A stretch of 48,583 bases of DNA from an uncultured Collinsella sp. (GTDB lineage Bacteria > Actinomycetota > Coriobacteriia > Coriobacteriales > Coriobacteriaceae). The stretch is taken from assembly GCA_900547345.1 (NCBI GenBank), contig URGG01000003.1, positions 1 to 48,583 of the forward strand. The letters run 5' to 3'. Within the stretch, counting starts at the first letter, position 1. Every line of letters starts with the position of its first letter. The position numbers were made by a program, and so were the translations under genes. The notes under the pieces are model-generated. The model worked only from the letters and a program-made list of their open reading frames with translations, did no database searches and was not told the origin of the DNA. Positions 24,930-33,261 of the stretch are shown in pieces.

Positions 24930-27557
24930 ATGAGAATCGATAAGCTGGCAATGACGTCGCGCGAGGCGTTGCAGACCGCCATGAGCACGGCTGCCGATGC
25001 GCAGGCCGGCGCGGTGGAGCCGATTCACCTGCTGTCTGCCCTGCTCGGTGCCGGCGAGCGCAATATCTCCGTGATCATCGAGCGCATCGGCGCTGATCCG
25101 GCCCAGCTCGCACGCTCCACGCAGGATGCCGTCGACCGCGCGCCCAAGGTTTCGGGCGAGGGTCAGCAGATGGGCCTGTCCAACGAGCTCGTCCGCGTCA
25201 TCGAAAAGGCCGAGAAGAAGGCCACCAAGATGGGCGACAGCTTTGTGGTGACCGAGCATCTGCTGATGGCGCTTGCCGAGGACAAGGGCGAGGCTGGTCG
25301 TGTACTGCGTGACGCTGGCGTGACCAAGGAGCGCATCGAGCAGGTCTACGAGGAGCTGCGTGGCGATGACCGCGTGACGTCTGCCGAGGACAAGACCCAG
25401 TTTGAGGCGTTGGAGCAGTACGGTCGCAACATCTGCGATCTTGCCCGCGCCGGTAAGCTCGACCCGGTCATCGGCCGTACCGACGAGATCCGCCGTACCA
25501 TTCAGGTTCTGTCCCGCCGCACCAAGAACAACCCCGTGCTCATCGGTGAGCCGGGCGTCGGTAAAACGGCTATCGTCGAGGGCATCGCCCAGCGTATCGT
25601 GGCCGGCGATGTGCCGAGCACCCTGCGCGACCGCGACCTCATCGAGCTCGACATGAGCGCGTTGGTCGCCGGCGCCAAGTACCGTGGTGAGTTCGAGGAC
25701 CGCTTAAAGGCCGTGCTCAAAGAAGTGCAAAAATCCGAAGGTAAGGTCATCCTGTTCATCGATGAGCTTCACACCATTGTGGGCGCGGGTGCCACCGAGG
25801 GCTCCATGGACGCAGGCAACATCCTCAAGCCGGCGCTCGCCCGTGGCGACCTGCATGCGATCGGCGCGACCACGCTCGACGAATACCGCAAGTACATCGA
25901 GAAGGACGCGGCGCTCGCCCGTCGTTTCCAGACCGTTATGGTGAGCGAGCCTACCGTCGAGGACACCATCTCGATTCTGCGTGGCCTCAAGGAGAAGTAC
26001 GAGATCTTCCACGGCGTGCACATCACCGATAGCGCGCTCGTGGCCGCCGCCGACCTCTCCGATCGCTATATCGCCGACCGCTTTCTGCCCGACAAGGCCA
26101 TCGACCTGGTCGATGAGGCCGCAAGCCGCCTGCGCATGGAACTCGACAGCATGCCGGTCGAGATTGACGCCACCACGCGTCAGCTCACCCAGCTGCAGAT
26201 CGAGGAGCAGGCGCTCATGAAGGAGACCGACGACGCCTCCAAGGAGCGTCTGGAGGCCCTGCGCCAAGAGATCGCCGAGGTCCAAGAAAAGCTCAACGTG
26301 CAAAAGGCCGGCTGGCTCAACCAGAAGAACGCCATCGACCACGTGCAGGAGCTTAAGGGACAGCTCGACGAGGCCAGAAGCGAAGAGGAGCGCGCGACGC
26401 GCAACGGCGACCTGGGCCGTGCGTCCGAGCTGCGCTACTCCGTGATTCCGGGTCTGCAGCAGCAGATTCAGGATTCCGAGGCTGCGCTCGAGGCACAAAA
26501 GCAGAAGGACGGCGAGGGTCTCAACGAGCAGGTGACCTCCGATGAGATCGCCGAGGTCGTGAGTGCCTGGACCGGCGTGCCCGTGTCCAAGATGATGCAG
26601 GGCGAGCTCGACAAGCTGAAGGGCCTGGAGGGTGAGCTGCATAAGCGCGTCATCGGCCAGGACGAGGCCGTCTCCGCCGTCGCCGCGGCTGTGCGCCGCA
26701 GCCGTGCGGGCCTCTCCGATCCGGACAAGCCCATCGGCAGCTTCTTCTTCCTGGGCCCCACCGGCGTGGGCAAGACCGAGCTCGCCAAGGCACTTGCCGA
26801 GTGCCTGTTCGACGACGAGCGCGCGCTCGTGCGTATCGACATGTCCGAGTACATGGAGAAGTTCAGCGTCCAGCGTCTGATCGGTGCGCCCCCAGGATAC
26901 GTGGGTTACGACGAGGGCGGCCAGCTCACTGAGGCCGTGCGCCGTCGTCCGTACTCCGTGATCTTGCTCGACGAGATGGAGAAGGCTCATCCTGATGTCT
27001 TCAACGTGCTGCTGCAGGTGCTCGACGACGGCCGTCTGACCGATGGCCAGGGTCGCCAGGTGTCCTTCAAGAACACGATTATCATCATGACGTCCAACGT
27101 GGGCTCCAAGGCCATCGCCGATCTGTCCGGTAAGGACGAGGAGGAGATGCGCCATCAGGTCGACGCCGCCATGGCTCAGACCTTCCGCCCCGAGTTCCTC
27201 AACCGTATCGACGATATCGTGGTGTTCCATCCGCTCGGCATGGCGCAGATCGAGAAGATTGTCGACATCCAGCTTGCCGACGTTCGCGCACGCCTGGCCA
27301 AGGAGCGCATGACGCTTGCCATCACCCCGGCGGCCAAGCAGATGCTCGCCGTGGGTGGCCTGGACCCCGTGTTCGGTGCCCGTCCGCTCAAGCGCCTGGT
27401 TCAGCGCGAGGTCGTGGATGCCATCGCCGCCGCTATCATCGACGGCACGGTGCGCGAGGGCGATCAGGTGACGGTCGATGCCGGCAAGGACGGCGGCTTT
27501 ACCGTCGTGTGCGACAACACGCCGGCGGCCACCTACGAGGTTCCCGACGCCGAGTAG
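24930..27557 (+). CDS. clpB: Disaggregase ClpB (Hsp100)
   Basis: 875 aa, normal for the family. A hexameric AAA+ machine that, with DnaK, pulls proteins out of aggregates. The N domain (~1-145) has VEPIHLLSALL and VTEHLLMAL. AAA-1 has Walker A GEPGVGKT (~210) and Walker B VILFIDELHT. The middle coiled-coil (~400-525) is the DnaK-binding region and marks ClpB rather than ClpC. AAA-2 has GPTGVGKTELAKALAE (~610), YVGYDEGGQLTEAV and VILLDEMEKAHPDV. GAGAGG lies before the ATG. A single gene with its own HspR-type operator and a strong terminator. Confidence 0.98.
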   Translation: MRIDKLAMTSREALQTAMSTAADAQAGAVEPIHLLSALLGAGERNISVIIERIGADPAQLARSTQDAVDRAPKVSGEGQQMGLSNELVRVIEKAEKKATKMGDSFVVTEHLLMALAEDKGEAGRVLRDAGVTKERIEQVYEELRGDDRVTSAEDKTQFEALEQYGRNICDLARAGKLDPVIGRTDEIRRTIQVLSRRTKNNPVLIGEPGVGKTAIVEGIAQRIVAGDVPSTLRDRDLIELDMSALVAGAKYRGEFEDRLKAVLKEVQKSEGKVILFIDELHTIVGAGATEGSMDAGNILKPALARGDLHAIGATTLDEYRKYIEKDAALARRFQTVMVSEPTVEDTISILRGLKEKYEIFHGVHITDSALVAAADLSDRYIADRFLPDKAIDLVDEAASRLRMELDSMPVEIDATTRQLTQLQIEEQALMKETDDASKERLEALRQEIAEVQEKLNVQKAGWLNQKNAIDHVQELKGQLDEARSEEERATRNGDLGRASELRYSVIPGLQQQIQDSEAALEAQKQKDGEGLNEQVTSDEIAEVVSAWTGVPVSKMMQGELDKLKGLEGELHKRVIGQDEAVSAVAAAVRRSRAGLSDPDKPIGSFFFLGPTGVGKTELAKALAECLFDDERALVRIDMSEYMEKFSVQRLIGAPPGYVGYDEGGQLTEAVRRRPYSVILLDEMEKAHPDVFNVLLQVLDDGRLTDGQGRQVSFKNTIIIMTSNVGSKAIADLSGKDEEEMRHQVDAAMAQTFRPEFLNRIDDIVVFHPLGMAQIEKIVDIQLADVRARLAKERMTLAITPAAKQMLAVGGLDPVFGARPLKRLVQREVVDAIAAAIIDGTVREGDQVTVDAGKDGGFTVVCDNTPAATYEVPDAE

Positions 27558-27601
27558 ATTTTGGGACATGCCTTAAAATCTACCAGCCGTCTCTAAACGC
27601 C

Positions 27602-27638
27602 AAGGGCGGCGGATCCAATTGGGTCCGCCGCCCTTTTT
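27602..27638 (+). terminator. Terminator of clpB
   Basis: A 12-bp stem (AAGGGCGGCGGA / TCCGCCGCCCTT) closes on a partly paired loop and is followed by a T run. Strong intrinsic terminator. Confidence 0.92.
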
Positions 27639-27688
27639 CGTGCGACAATCGATGATGTTGAACGGATGCGATGCGAGGAGCTATGCAG

Positions 27689-27862
27689 ATGAAAGACGAG
27701 ATCAAGACAAGCGCGCCGGCGCTCAAGCCCACGTCCAAACCGGCGCCCAAGCCGCGCGACCCCTATATCCGTGCCGAGAACGAGGACGATGACGGTTACG
27801 ATCCCTACAGCGACCGACGCCTCGAGCGCGAGCCAATGTTCGAAGCCGACCCGTGGCGCTGA
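27689..27862 (+). CDS. Small acidic/basic hydrophilic protein, unknown
   Basis: 57 aa. The N-terminal half is Lys/Pro-rich (KPTSKPAPKPRDP) and the C-terminal half acidic (ENEDDDGYDPYSD), ending FEADPWR. It is probably unstructured. GAGGAG lies 8 nt before the ATG at 27689 (earlier ATGs at 27671 and 27683 are less well placed). No relatives are recognised. It stands alone between the clpB terminator and a palindrome. Confidence 0.6.
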   Translation: MKDEIKTSAPALKPTSKPAPKPRDPYIRAENEDDDGYDPYSDRRLEREPMFEADPWR

Positions 27863-27887
27863 GTGCCACCCAAAAGGCCACCAATTA

Positions 27888-27955
27888 AGTTGCGGTGAAA
27901 TAGGGACTGTTTTTGCAGTTTGACCAGCAAAAACAGTCCCTATTTCACCGCAACT
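27888..27955. repeat. GTTGCGGTGAAATAG palindrome, copy 2 (29-bp perfect arms)
   Basis: Arms 27888-27916 and 27927-27955 are perfectly complementary with a 10-nt loop. The outer 16 bases match copies 1 and 3; the inner part is AGGGACTGTTTTTGC instead of the TTCCT of the other copies. It joins the GTTGCGG family to the GGGAC-core family. From here to 28116 I see no gene. Confidence 0.88.
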
Positions 27956-28116
27956 GCGTTAGGGATTTTTCTACAGGGGGAGGGTAGTCAAAAAAGCCCC
28001 GTCCCAAATTGACTGCTCGGGGAGTCGCATTCGAGCTCGTGTCCTCTTGGCCACTCGATATCCTTCGGAGCAATAACAGTGAAAAAACTTGCTTAAGTGT
28101 TAATCAAGCTACACAC

Positions 28117-28176
28117 AATCTTGCTCTCTAATTAATCAAGAATCACTATAATTTTGATTAGCTAGAGAGCAAGATT
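28117..28176 (+). promoter_or_regulatory. Promoter enclosed by a 23-bp inverted repeat
   Basis: Arms 28117-28139 and 28154-28176 match at 21 of 23 bases; both carry AATCTTGCTCTCTA or its complement. The 14-bp centre contains a perfect -10, TATAAT (28147-28152). A further TTAATCAAG half-site lies upstream at about 28100-28108. The right arm ends directly at the ribosome site of the ATPase gene. The arrangement fits a repressor that covers its own promoter. Confidence 0.75.
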
Positions 28177-28184
28177 GGAGAATA

Positions 28185-29537
28185 ATGGCATTCAACGACT
28201 TGATCGCCCAGAAAATAAAGGACTTTGAACAGCAGGGGGTTCCGCAGGTCTTTGAGCGAGACCTTGATCTAGGAAACCCACAGGAGCCAAAGCGCGACAA
28301 CATCGTAAATGTGATTGTGGGGGCCCGCCGTTGTGGAAAGACGTATCGCCTGTATCAGGAGATGTGGCGGCTTCAGAACCGGGGCGTCGAGCTTGACCGG
28401 ATGCTTTACTTCAATTTTGAGGATGAGCGCTTGCGCCCGTATGAGCCATCGCTGCTGGCGGACGTGCTCGACACGTTCTATGCGCTGTATCCTGTTGCTC
28501 GAACCGAGGGCGCTTACATTTTCTTTGACGAGATCCAGGAAATTCCCGAATGGGGTGCGTTTCTGCGGCGTGTAGTCGATACGGAGAAAGCGACCGTCTA
28601 TGTGACGGGATCTTCTTCTAAGATGCTGTCCTCAGAACTTAAGAGCGAGTTCAGGGGTCGTTCTCTTGTGCGAGAGCTTTTTCCGTTGAGTTTTTCGGAA
28701 TACGTTCGATATAAGACGGGGAGCGTTCTCGAGTCAGATGCGACCTTTTCCCCGAGCGATGCAGCGCTGCTTCGACATCATCTGATCGGGTATCTTGAAC
28801 GAGGGGGATTCATCGCGACACTTGAGCAGACGCCTGCAGACGCGATTCAGCTGCTACAGGAATATGCTTCGCGAACGGTCGCCATGGACGTCGTTGAACG
28901 TTACGACGTCAAGAACCCTCGCCTGGCATCGCTGTTCTTGACGCGGTGTATGGCATCTTCGGGACGAGAGCTGTCAGTGAACAAAGTGTACAACGAGTTC
29001 AAGAGCAGACAGATACCCGTCAGTCGTAATTCGCTCAGCGACTTACTTGAGTATTATGAGGACGCCTATCTGTTATTTTCTGTGCCGGAGTTCATGCGTT
29101 CACTGGCAAATAACATGCGGTCTGCGTCTAAGGTCTACGCTGTCGACCCTGCGATGTTTGGAGCATTCTCTCCCGCATCGGCATTGGACCAGGGCCAGAG
29201 GCTCGAGACCGCAGTGTTCAATGCGCTAAGAAGAAGGACTCCCGCGGTGAGGACCGGCTCGGTCTGCCGCCTGCTAATCAAAGAGAAGAGCAAAAGCCAT
29301 GAGGTGGACTTTGTGGCTGGGGATGCGCTTCTCATGCGGGCTTATAGCCTGATTCAGGTGAGTGCGGATATGGCAAGTGAGAAAACGCGCGAGCGCGAAA
29401 TCGCCGCGCTTGATGCCTCGATGGCCCAGTTTGATCTTGGCGAGTCGGCAATCGTTACCATGGATGAACAGACCGATATTCCATGCGAGCACGGTGTGGT
29501 ACACGTTATGCCCGCATGGAAGTGGCTCCTTGCCTAA
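28185..29537 (+). CDS. AAA-type ATPase with DUF4143-like C-terminus
   Basis: 450 aa. Walker A VGARRCGKTYRL near residue 47, Walker B YIFFDEIQEIPEW near 110, sensor VTGSSSKML near 145, and ELFPLSFSEYVRYK, all typical of the AAA_14/DUF4143 family. The C-terminal half (VVERYDVKNPRLAS, then NSLSDLLEYYEDAYLLF and KSKSHEVDFVAG) has the DUF4143 pattern, including an HEVDFV segment like a nuclease-fold core. The biochemical role of this family is not settled. GGAG lies 4 nt before the ATG. Codon use is less GC-biased than in its neighbours and the upstream DNA is AT-rich, which suggests horizontal transfer. No partner gene adjoins it. Confidence 0.88.
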   Translation: MAFNDLIAQKIKDFEQQGVPQVFERDLDLGNPQEPKRDNIVNVIVGARRCGKTYRLYQEMWRLQNRGVELDRMLYFNFEDERLRPYEPSLLADVLDTFYALYPVARTEGAYIFFDEIQEIPEWGAFLRRVVDTEKATVYVTGSSSKMLSSELKSEFRGRSLVRELFPLSFSEYVRYKTGSVLESDATFSPSDAALLRHHLIGYLERGGFIATLEQTPADAIQLLQEYASRTVAMDVVERYDVKNPRLASLFLTRCMASSGRELSVNKVYNEFKSRQIPVSRNSLSDLLEYYEDAYLLFSVPEFMRSLANNMRSASKVYAVDPAMFGAFSPASALDQGQRLETAVFNALRRRTPAVRTGSVCRLLIKEKSKSHEVDFVAGDALLMRAYSLIQVSADMASEKTREREIAALDASMAQFDLGESAIVTMDEQTDIPCEHGVVHVMPAWKWLLA

Positions 29538-29610
29538 TCATCTATGGGCCTGTGGGGTCAGGACCTCCTGGCTCCTTCATCACGGTTGGGGAGCACCTTG
29601 CTGCGCCAGG

Positions 29611-31107
29611 CTAGTCCTGGGTTTTGATACTCGGCAGCAGGATCTGCGCGAGGTAGTCGGTCTCGAGTTTGGTCGCGGCGTCTGCGTTGCCGTCTTTGCC
29701 AACCAGGTCGTTCTTGATCTGGCTATAGGTGTAGCGGTTGCCGGTCGTAAGCTCGACAAGCTCAATGGCCGTGTCCATGGGGTAGGTTGACACGGGGTTC
29801 TGCGTCCGTCCGTTGATGGTCTGGGGCACCACGTACGGATAGACGGGGCCGCTGGCGTAGACGGTATAACCGTTGCCTAGATTGGCCGCGCCCAAAACCG
29901 TATCGCCTTCATCGGGCGTAAGGCTCTCGCCCTCGCGCACCGCAACGAGCGTCACGAGCGGCGTATTGGCGTCGTCGCCCAGATAGATGCATAGCGTGCT
30001 TCCGTTTTGCCAAGTTGCGACCTTGCCGTACCACTCGACGGGAATATCGAGCTGGTAGAGGTCGGTTGCCTTGTGGCGAGCGTCAGCATCACGGGACGCC
30101 TGTGCCTTTTGCGCGCTCACGGCATTGACGGCGGCGTCGCGCCGCGCGGTTGCTGCCTGCTGGAGCACTTTGGCAGCCGCGGCGGAGCTCGCACCGCCCT
30201 CCTCGGCATACTTGGCGGCGGCATCGATCTGGTCGTCAGTCACCGTGTCGGCCGAAGGCACCTTGAGCTTAAAGGTGGCCTGGGCACTTAAATCCTGTCC
30301 ATCGCTCTTAACGGTGACCTGCGTCTTGGTGGTCGGGACGGTATAGATGGTGCCGTCGGCCGCGATGGGGGAGGCAGCGATGGAGAGCGTGTAATCGCCG
30401 GGCAGCAGTTTGATGCCGCGGCCGTGCTCGTCAACGTAGAGTGTTTCGCTCACAGAAGAGCCGTCGGAGTCCTGGCCACTCACCTGCACGGGGATCTTTG
30501 AGCCAGTGGAACAGTCGAGGCCCGCGGCCTGCACGCCAATCTGCACTGACATCATCGTGTGGGCATTGGCGGCGACAGTGGCAGCCTGCTCTTGCTGATA
30601 TCCGTTCCAGGCAGCATAGCCTGCGCCGCCGGCGACGAGCGCGACGGCCACAACGCCGGCAACCATCAGGTTGCGGCGCTTGGGCGACATCTTGCGATGG
30701 CGAACTTCGGCCTCGCGTGCCGAGGGAACGGATGGTAGGGGAATATCGCCCATGGCGATGGTCTCGTCCACGGCTGGTGCGGAACCCAGGCCAGGAAGCT
30801 CGCGGGTCAGCGAATCCTCGGCCGGTAAGCTGTCGAGCAAGACGGTTTCCTCGCCCGTGTCGGATTCGGGCTGGTTGCCGGCCTCGCTTTCGGTGTCTTC
30901 GTGATCTGCCTCATCCTCGGCAGGCTCAACGTCGCCTGCATCCTGATCATCGGATTGCGCCTCGGTTTCCGGCTCATCCTGCACATCAACGCCCGAATCG
31001 TCAAACGCAATCTCATCGAGTGAAATCCGGTCTAAGCTCTCCAAGGCCTCAGCGCAAGCTTCTGCATCTTGGGCCGCATCCTCTTGGCCCATCGTCTCAT
31101 CTTTCAT
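29611..31107 (-). CDS. Anchored protein with acidic cytosolic tail and exported domain
   Basis: 498 aa; family not recognised. Residues 1-~135 are very acidic and disordered (EPETEAQSDDQD, AEDEADHEDTESEAG). A basic patch, HRKMSPKRRN, precedes one membrane segment (LMVAGVVAVALVAGGAGYAAW, ~147-167). The exported part (~170-498) has an Ig-like/carboxypeptidase-regulatory-type stretch (LYVDEHGRGIKLLPGDYTLSI), a helical Ala-rich region (~280-340), and a C-terminal domain. The layout with a negatively charged intracellular tail resembles cell-envelope proteins phosphorylated by PASTA kinases, but no direct evidence supports this. GGGGG lies 4 nt before the ATG. It converges on the ATPase gene. Confidence 0.75.
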   Translation of the reverse strand: MKDETMGQEDAAQDAEACAEALESLDRISLDEIAFDDSGVDVQDEPETEAQSDDQDAGDVEPAEDEADHEDTESEAGNQPESDTGEETVLLDSLPAEDSLTRELPGLGSAPAVDETIAMGDIPLPSVPSAREAEVRHRKMSPKRRNLMVAGVVAVALVAGGAGYAAWNGYQQEQAATVAANAHTMMSVQIGVQAAGLDCSTGSKIPVQVSGQDSDGSSVSETLYVDEHGRGIKLLPGDYTLSIAASPIAADGTIYTVPTTKTQVTVKSDGQDLSAQATFKLKVPSADTVTDDQIDAAAKYAEEGGASSAAAAKVLQQAATARRDAAVNAVSAQKAQASRDADARHKATDLYQLDIPVEWYGKVATWQNGSTLCIYLGDDANTPLVTLVAVREGESLTPDEGDTVLGAANLGNGYTVYASGPVYPYVVPQTINGRTQNPVSTYPMDTAIELVELTTGNRYTYSQIKNDLVGKDGNADAATKLETDYLAQILLPSIKTQD

Positions 31108-31229
31108 ATATCCCCCAAGCTCAATATCGGGACAACACTGTACCCAAAAATGGAGCCATATAAAGCGCGTGCGAAATATAAGATCCGATTTAACTCGAGC
31201 GCATCGTTCGGCCGCATCCTCGCGGCGGC

Positions 31230-31269
31230 AAAAGGCCCCCGGAACGCGAACGAATCACATTCCGGGGGC
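31230..31269 (-). terminator. Terminator of the tetR/membrane-protein unit
   Basis: On the minus strand GCCCCCGGAA (31269-31260) pairs with TTCCGGGGGC (31244-31235) and is followed by CTTTTG. It lies 70 bp past the membrane-protein stop. Confidence 0.8.
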
Positions 31270-31340
31270 TCTACAATGCGTTGAGTTGCGCGGAGCCGGC
31301 TATGCTGCTTCGTGCTCAAGCGATGTCTGCGCCAGGCGCG

Positions 31341-32347
31341 TTACTCGGCGTGTGCGTAATCCACCTTGGCGCGGCGAGCGGTAGCCTTCTCCCAATCGCT
31401 GGTGCCCTCAAAGACATCCTGCTTGTAGGGATTGCGGCCGAGCTTCTTGGCACGGTAGGCGATGTAGATGATCGCGGCGACGTTGGCGACCAGTGCGGCG
31501 ATCGAGACCGCGGTGGCGGCGCCGGGGTCGAGCGTGGAGTGGGTCACAAAGATGGACTCCTCCTGGAAGTACGGGAACACCTGGGCAAACATGCACCAAA
31601 TAGCAAGCGTAAAGGCGCGGTTCTGGATCCAGCCGCCCTTGTTCCAGATAAAGGCGGCGACGGTGGGCGCCAGCAGCAGCGCAAAGCCGCAGAACCAGGA
31701 GTGGGTGGGCAGGCAGTTGTAGGTGTAGCAGAAGTTCCAGATATCGTAGGCGATGATGTAGACCCAGGTCATGTCGGGCCACAGCATATCGGTCTGATCC
31801 TCGGAGGCGTAGACGCTCCACCAACCGGTCATGCAGAAGATGTTGATGATACCGGCGATGCCGTTGAACACGTTGTTCCAGCCGGCCAGCTGCGTAGCAC
31901 CTTCGGAGGTGACCCAGGTGGACTCGCCCAGGACAAAGAAGTGATAGGCGCTCTCAAAGTCGGATACGACGGCGATCATGATGTTGATGGCGACGATCAC
32001 AAACGGCCATGCGCGGAACCAATGCGCCTTGCCGATCTTTCCCCACTGGTACTTAATGGCAATGAAGCCCCAGCAACCGGCCAGCGCAGCGTATACCTTG
32101 GCGTAGTGGAACCAGCTGTTCTGGTACACATGGGTGGGGTTGGTGAGCGCCCACTCGGCACCCTGCGAAACGCCGATGGCGATGGCGACGCAGTAGATGG
32201 TCATGGCCAGCGGAGCCACGCCAAAGATGATTGCCGCGCCCAGCTTAGTGCGGCGGCCGACCTCGTTGAGCACGATCAGGCCAATAAAGACCATGGCCCA
32301 GCCGGCCCAGTGGATAAGGTATCGCTACCCCAAACATCGAACAGCAT
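31341..32347 (-). pseudogene. Multipass membrane protein (DUF5692-like) with a one-base frameshift near its start
   Basis: The main frame (32294-31341, 317 aa) has about eight to nine hydrophobic segments, many Trp, and a basic C-terminal tail, resembling the uncharacterised DUF5692 family as I recall it. It has no good ribosome site at its first ATG. An excellent one (AAAGGAG, 32353-32359) precedes an ATG at 32347 in another frame, giving MLFDVWGSDTLS before running into a stop. One extra C in TATCCACTGG (near 32312) would join the two as ...DTLSHWAGWAMVFIGL..., a natural membrane-protein start. So a single base is missing, either truly or as a sequencing error. It follows tetR by 63 bp and is probably controlled by it. 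Confidence 0.72.
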
Positions 32348-32410
32348 GCTGCTCTCCTTTCACACGCCCGCGGCCCCTCTTCTGATCGCGGGCAGTTTGG
32401 CCAAATGTCG

Positions 32411-33073
32411 TCAGTTCTGGGGCTTGCGCTCCGGATACTTGGCGGTATAGCCCTCGATGTGGAGTGTCGAGGCGATGATTTCCTTGACCGTTTCGTCGGG
32501 CACATCGGGGTGCGTGCGGATATACATCAAAAGACCCATGATGAGGGTGTAGAACGTCTCGTAGACATGGTCGATGCGTAGCTCATGATGGGCGACAAAA
32601 TCCACTACGGTGGTGTCGCAGATATACTGCGCCACGCGCTGGACCACGTTGTGCAAAAAGCCGCCGTAGAGCGCGCCGCTGCTCGAGGTAAGCGTGCTCG
32701 GCAGCTCGTGGCCGCTGGCGACCAGGCGCTTAAAGAGCGGGGCGACGGTGTCGAGCGCGCCCTCGATATCACCGACGGTGCGGTCGGCGTTCCACCGCTC
32801 GAGTTCGGAGATAAAGCCGTCGATCGCCTCGTCCATAACAGCGGTGACGGCGGCGTCCATGTCGGCGAAGTAATGGTAGAACAATGAACGCGTGCAGCCG
32901 GCTCGCTTGGTCACGGCCGATACCGATAGGTGGGACACGCCCAGCTCGGAGCTTACGGTGCGCACGGCATCGAGGATCTCGCGACGGCGTTCGTCGCCCG
33001 TCAGGCGCTTTGCCGCGCTATCGGATGCGGGGACGGCATCGACCACAGAGGTACCTGCTGTGTTGTTGCCCAT
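32411..33073 (-). CDS. TetR-family transcriptional regulator
   Basis: 220 aa. The N-terminal HTH has RRREILDAVRTVSSELGVSH and VSAVTKRAGCTRSLFYHYF (~30-75); a helical ligand-binding domain follows. The first ~25 residues are a low-complexity extension. AAAGGCGG precedes the ATG. It is first in a unit with the frameshifted membrane protein and divergent from the FeS/FAD oxidoreductase. Two TetR-type palindromes lie between, so it probably represses both directions. The inducer is unknown. Confidence 0.92.
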   Translation of the reverse strand: MGNNTAGTSVVDAVPASDSAAKRLTGDERRREILDAVRTVSSELGVSHLSVSAVTKRAGCTRSLFYHYFADMDAAVTAVMDEAIDGFISELERWNADRTVGDIEGALDTVAPLFKRLVASGHELPSTLTSSSGALYGGFLHNVVQRVAQYICDTTVVDFVAHHELRIDHVYETFYTLIMGLLMYIRTHPDVPDETVKEIIASTLHIEGYTAKYPERKPQN

Positions 33074-33131
33074 GTTTTGCCGCCTTTCATCCTCTTTTGC
33101 CTGACCGTTCGCCTAACAGTCTTGAATATTG

Positions 33132-33169
33132 TTGACGGTTCGTCAATACTATTTTTGACACAATGTCAA
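33132..33169. promoter_or_regulatory. Two TetR-type operators in the divergent promoter region
   Basis: TTGACG-GTT-CGTCAA (33132-33146) and TTGACA-CAA-TGTCAA (33155-33169) are perfect 6+3+6 palindromes with centres 23 bp apart, about two helical turns. Their TTGAC ends double as -35 elements on either strand. Convincing -10 boxes were not found. Confidence 0.82.
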
Positions 33170-33261
33170 CAATGGCGGGTGAACGGCATGGGGCATGCCC
33201 GGCCTGCAAAAAAAGAGGGGCGCTGCGGCCTCGTCGGGCTGTGGCAAGAGAAGGGACAACC

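Noticed and set aside
28185..29610. A defence island around the AAA/DUF4143 ATPase
   Set aside because: It stands alone; neighbours are chaperone and envelope genes and no nuclease, methylase or toxin partner is next to it.
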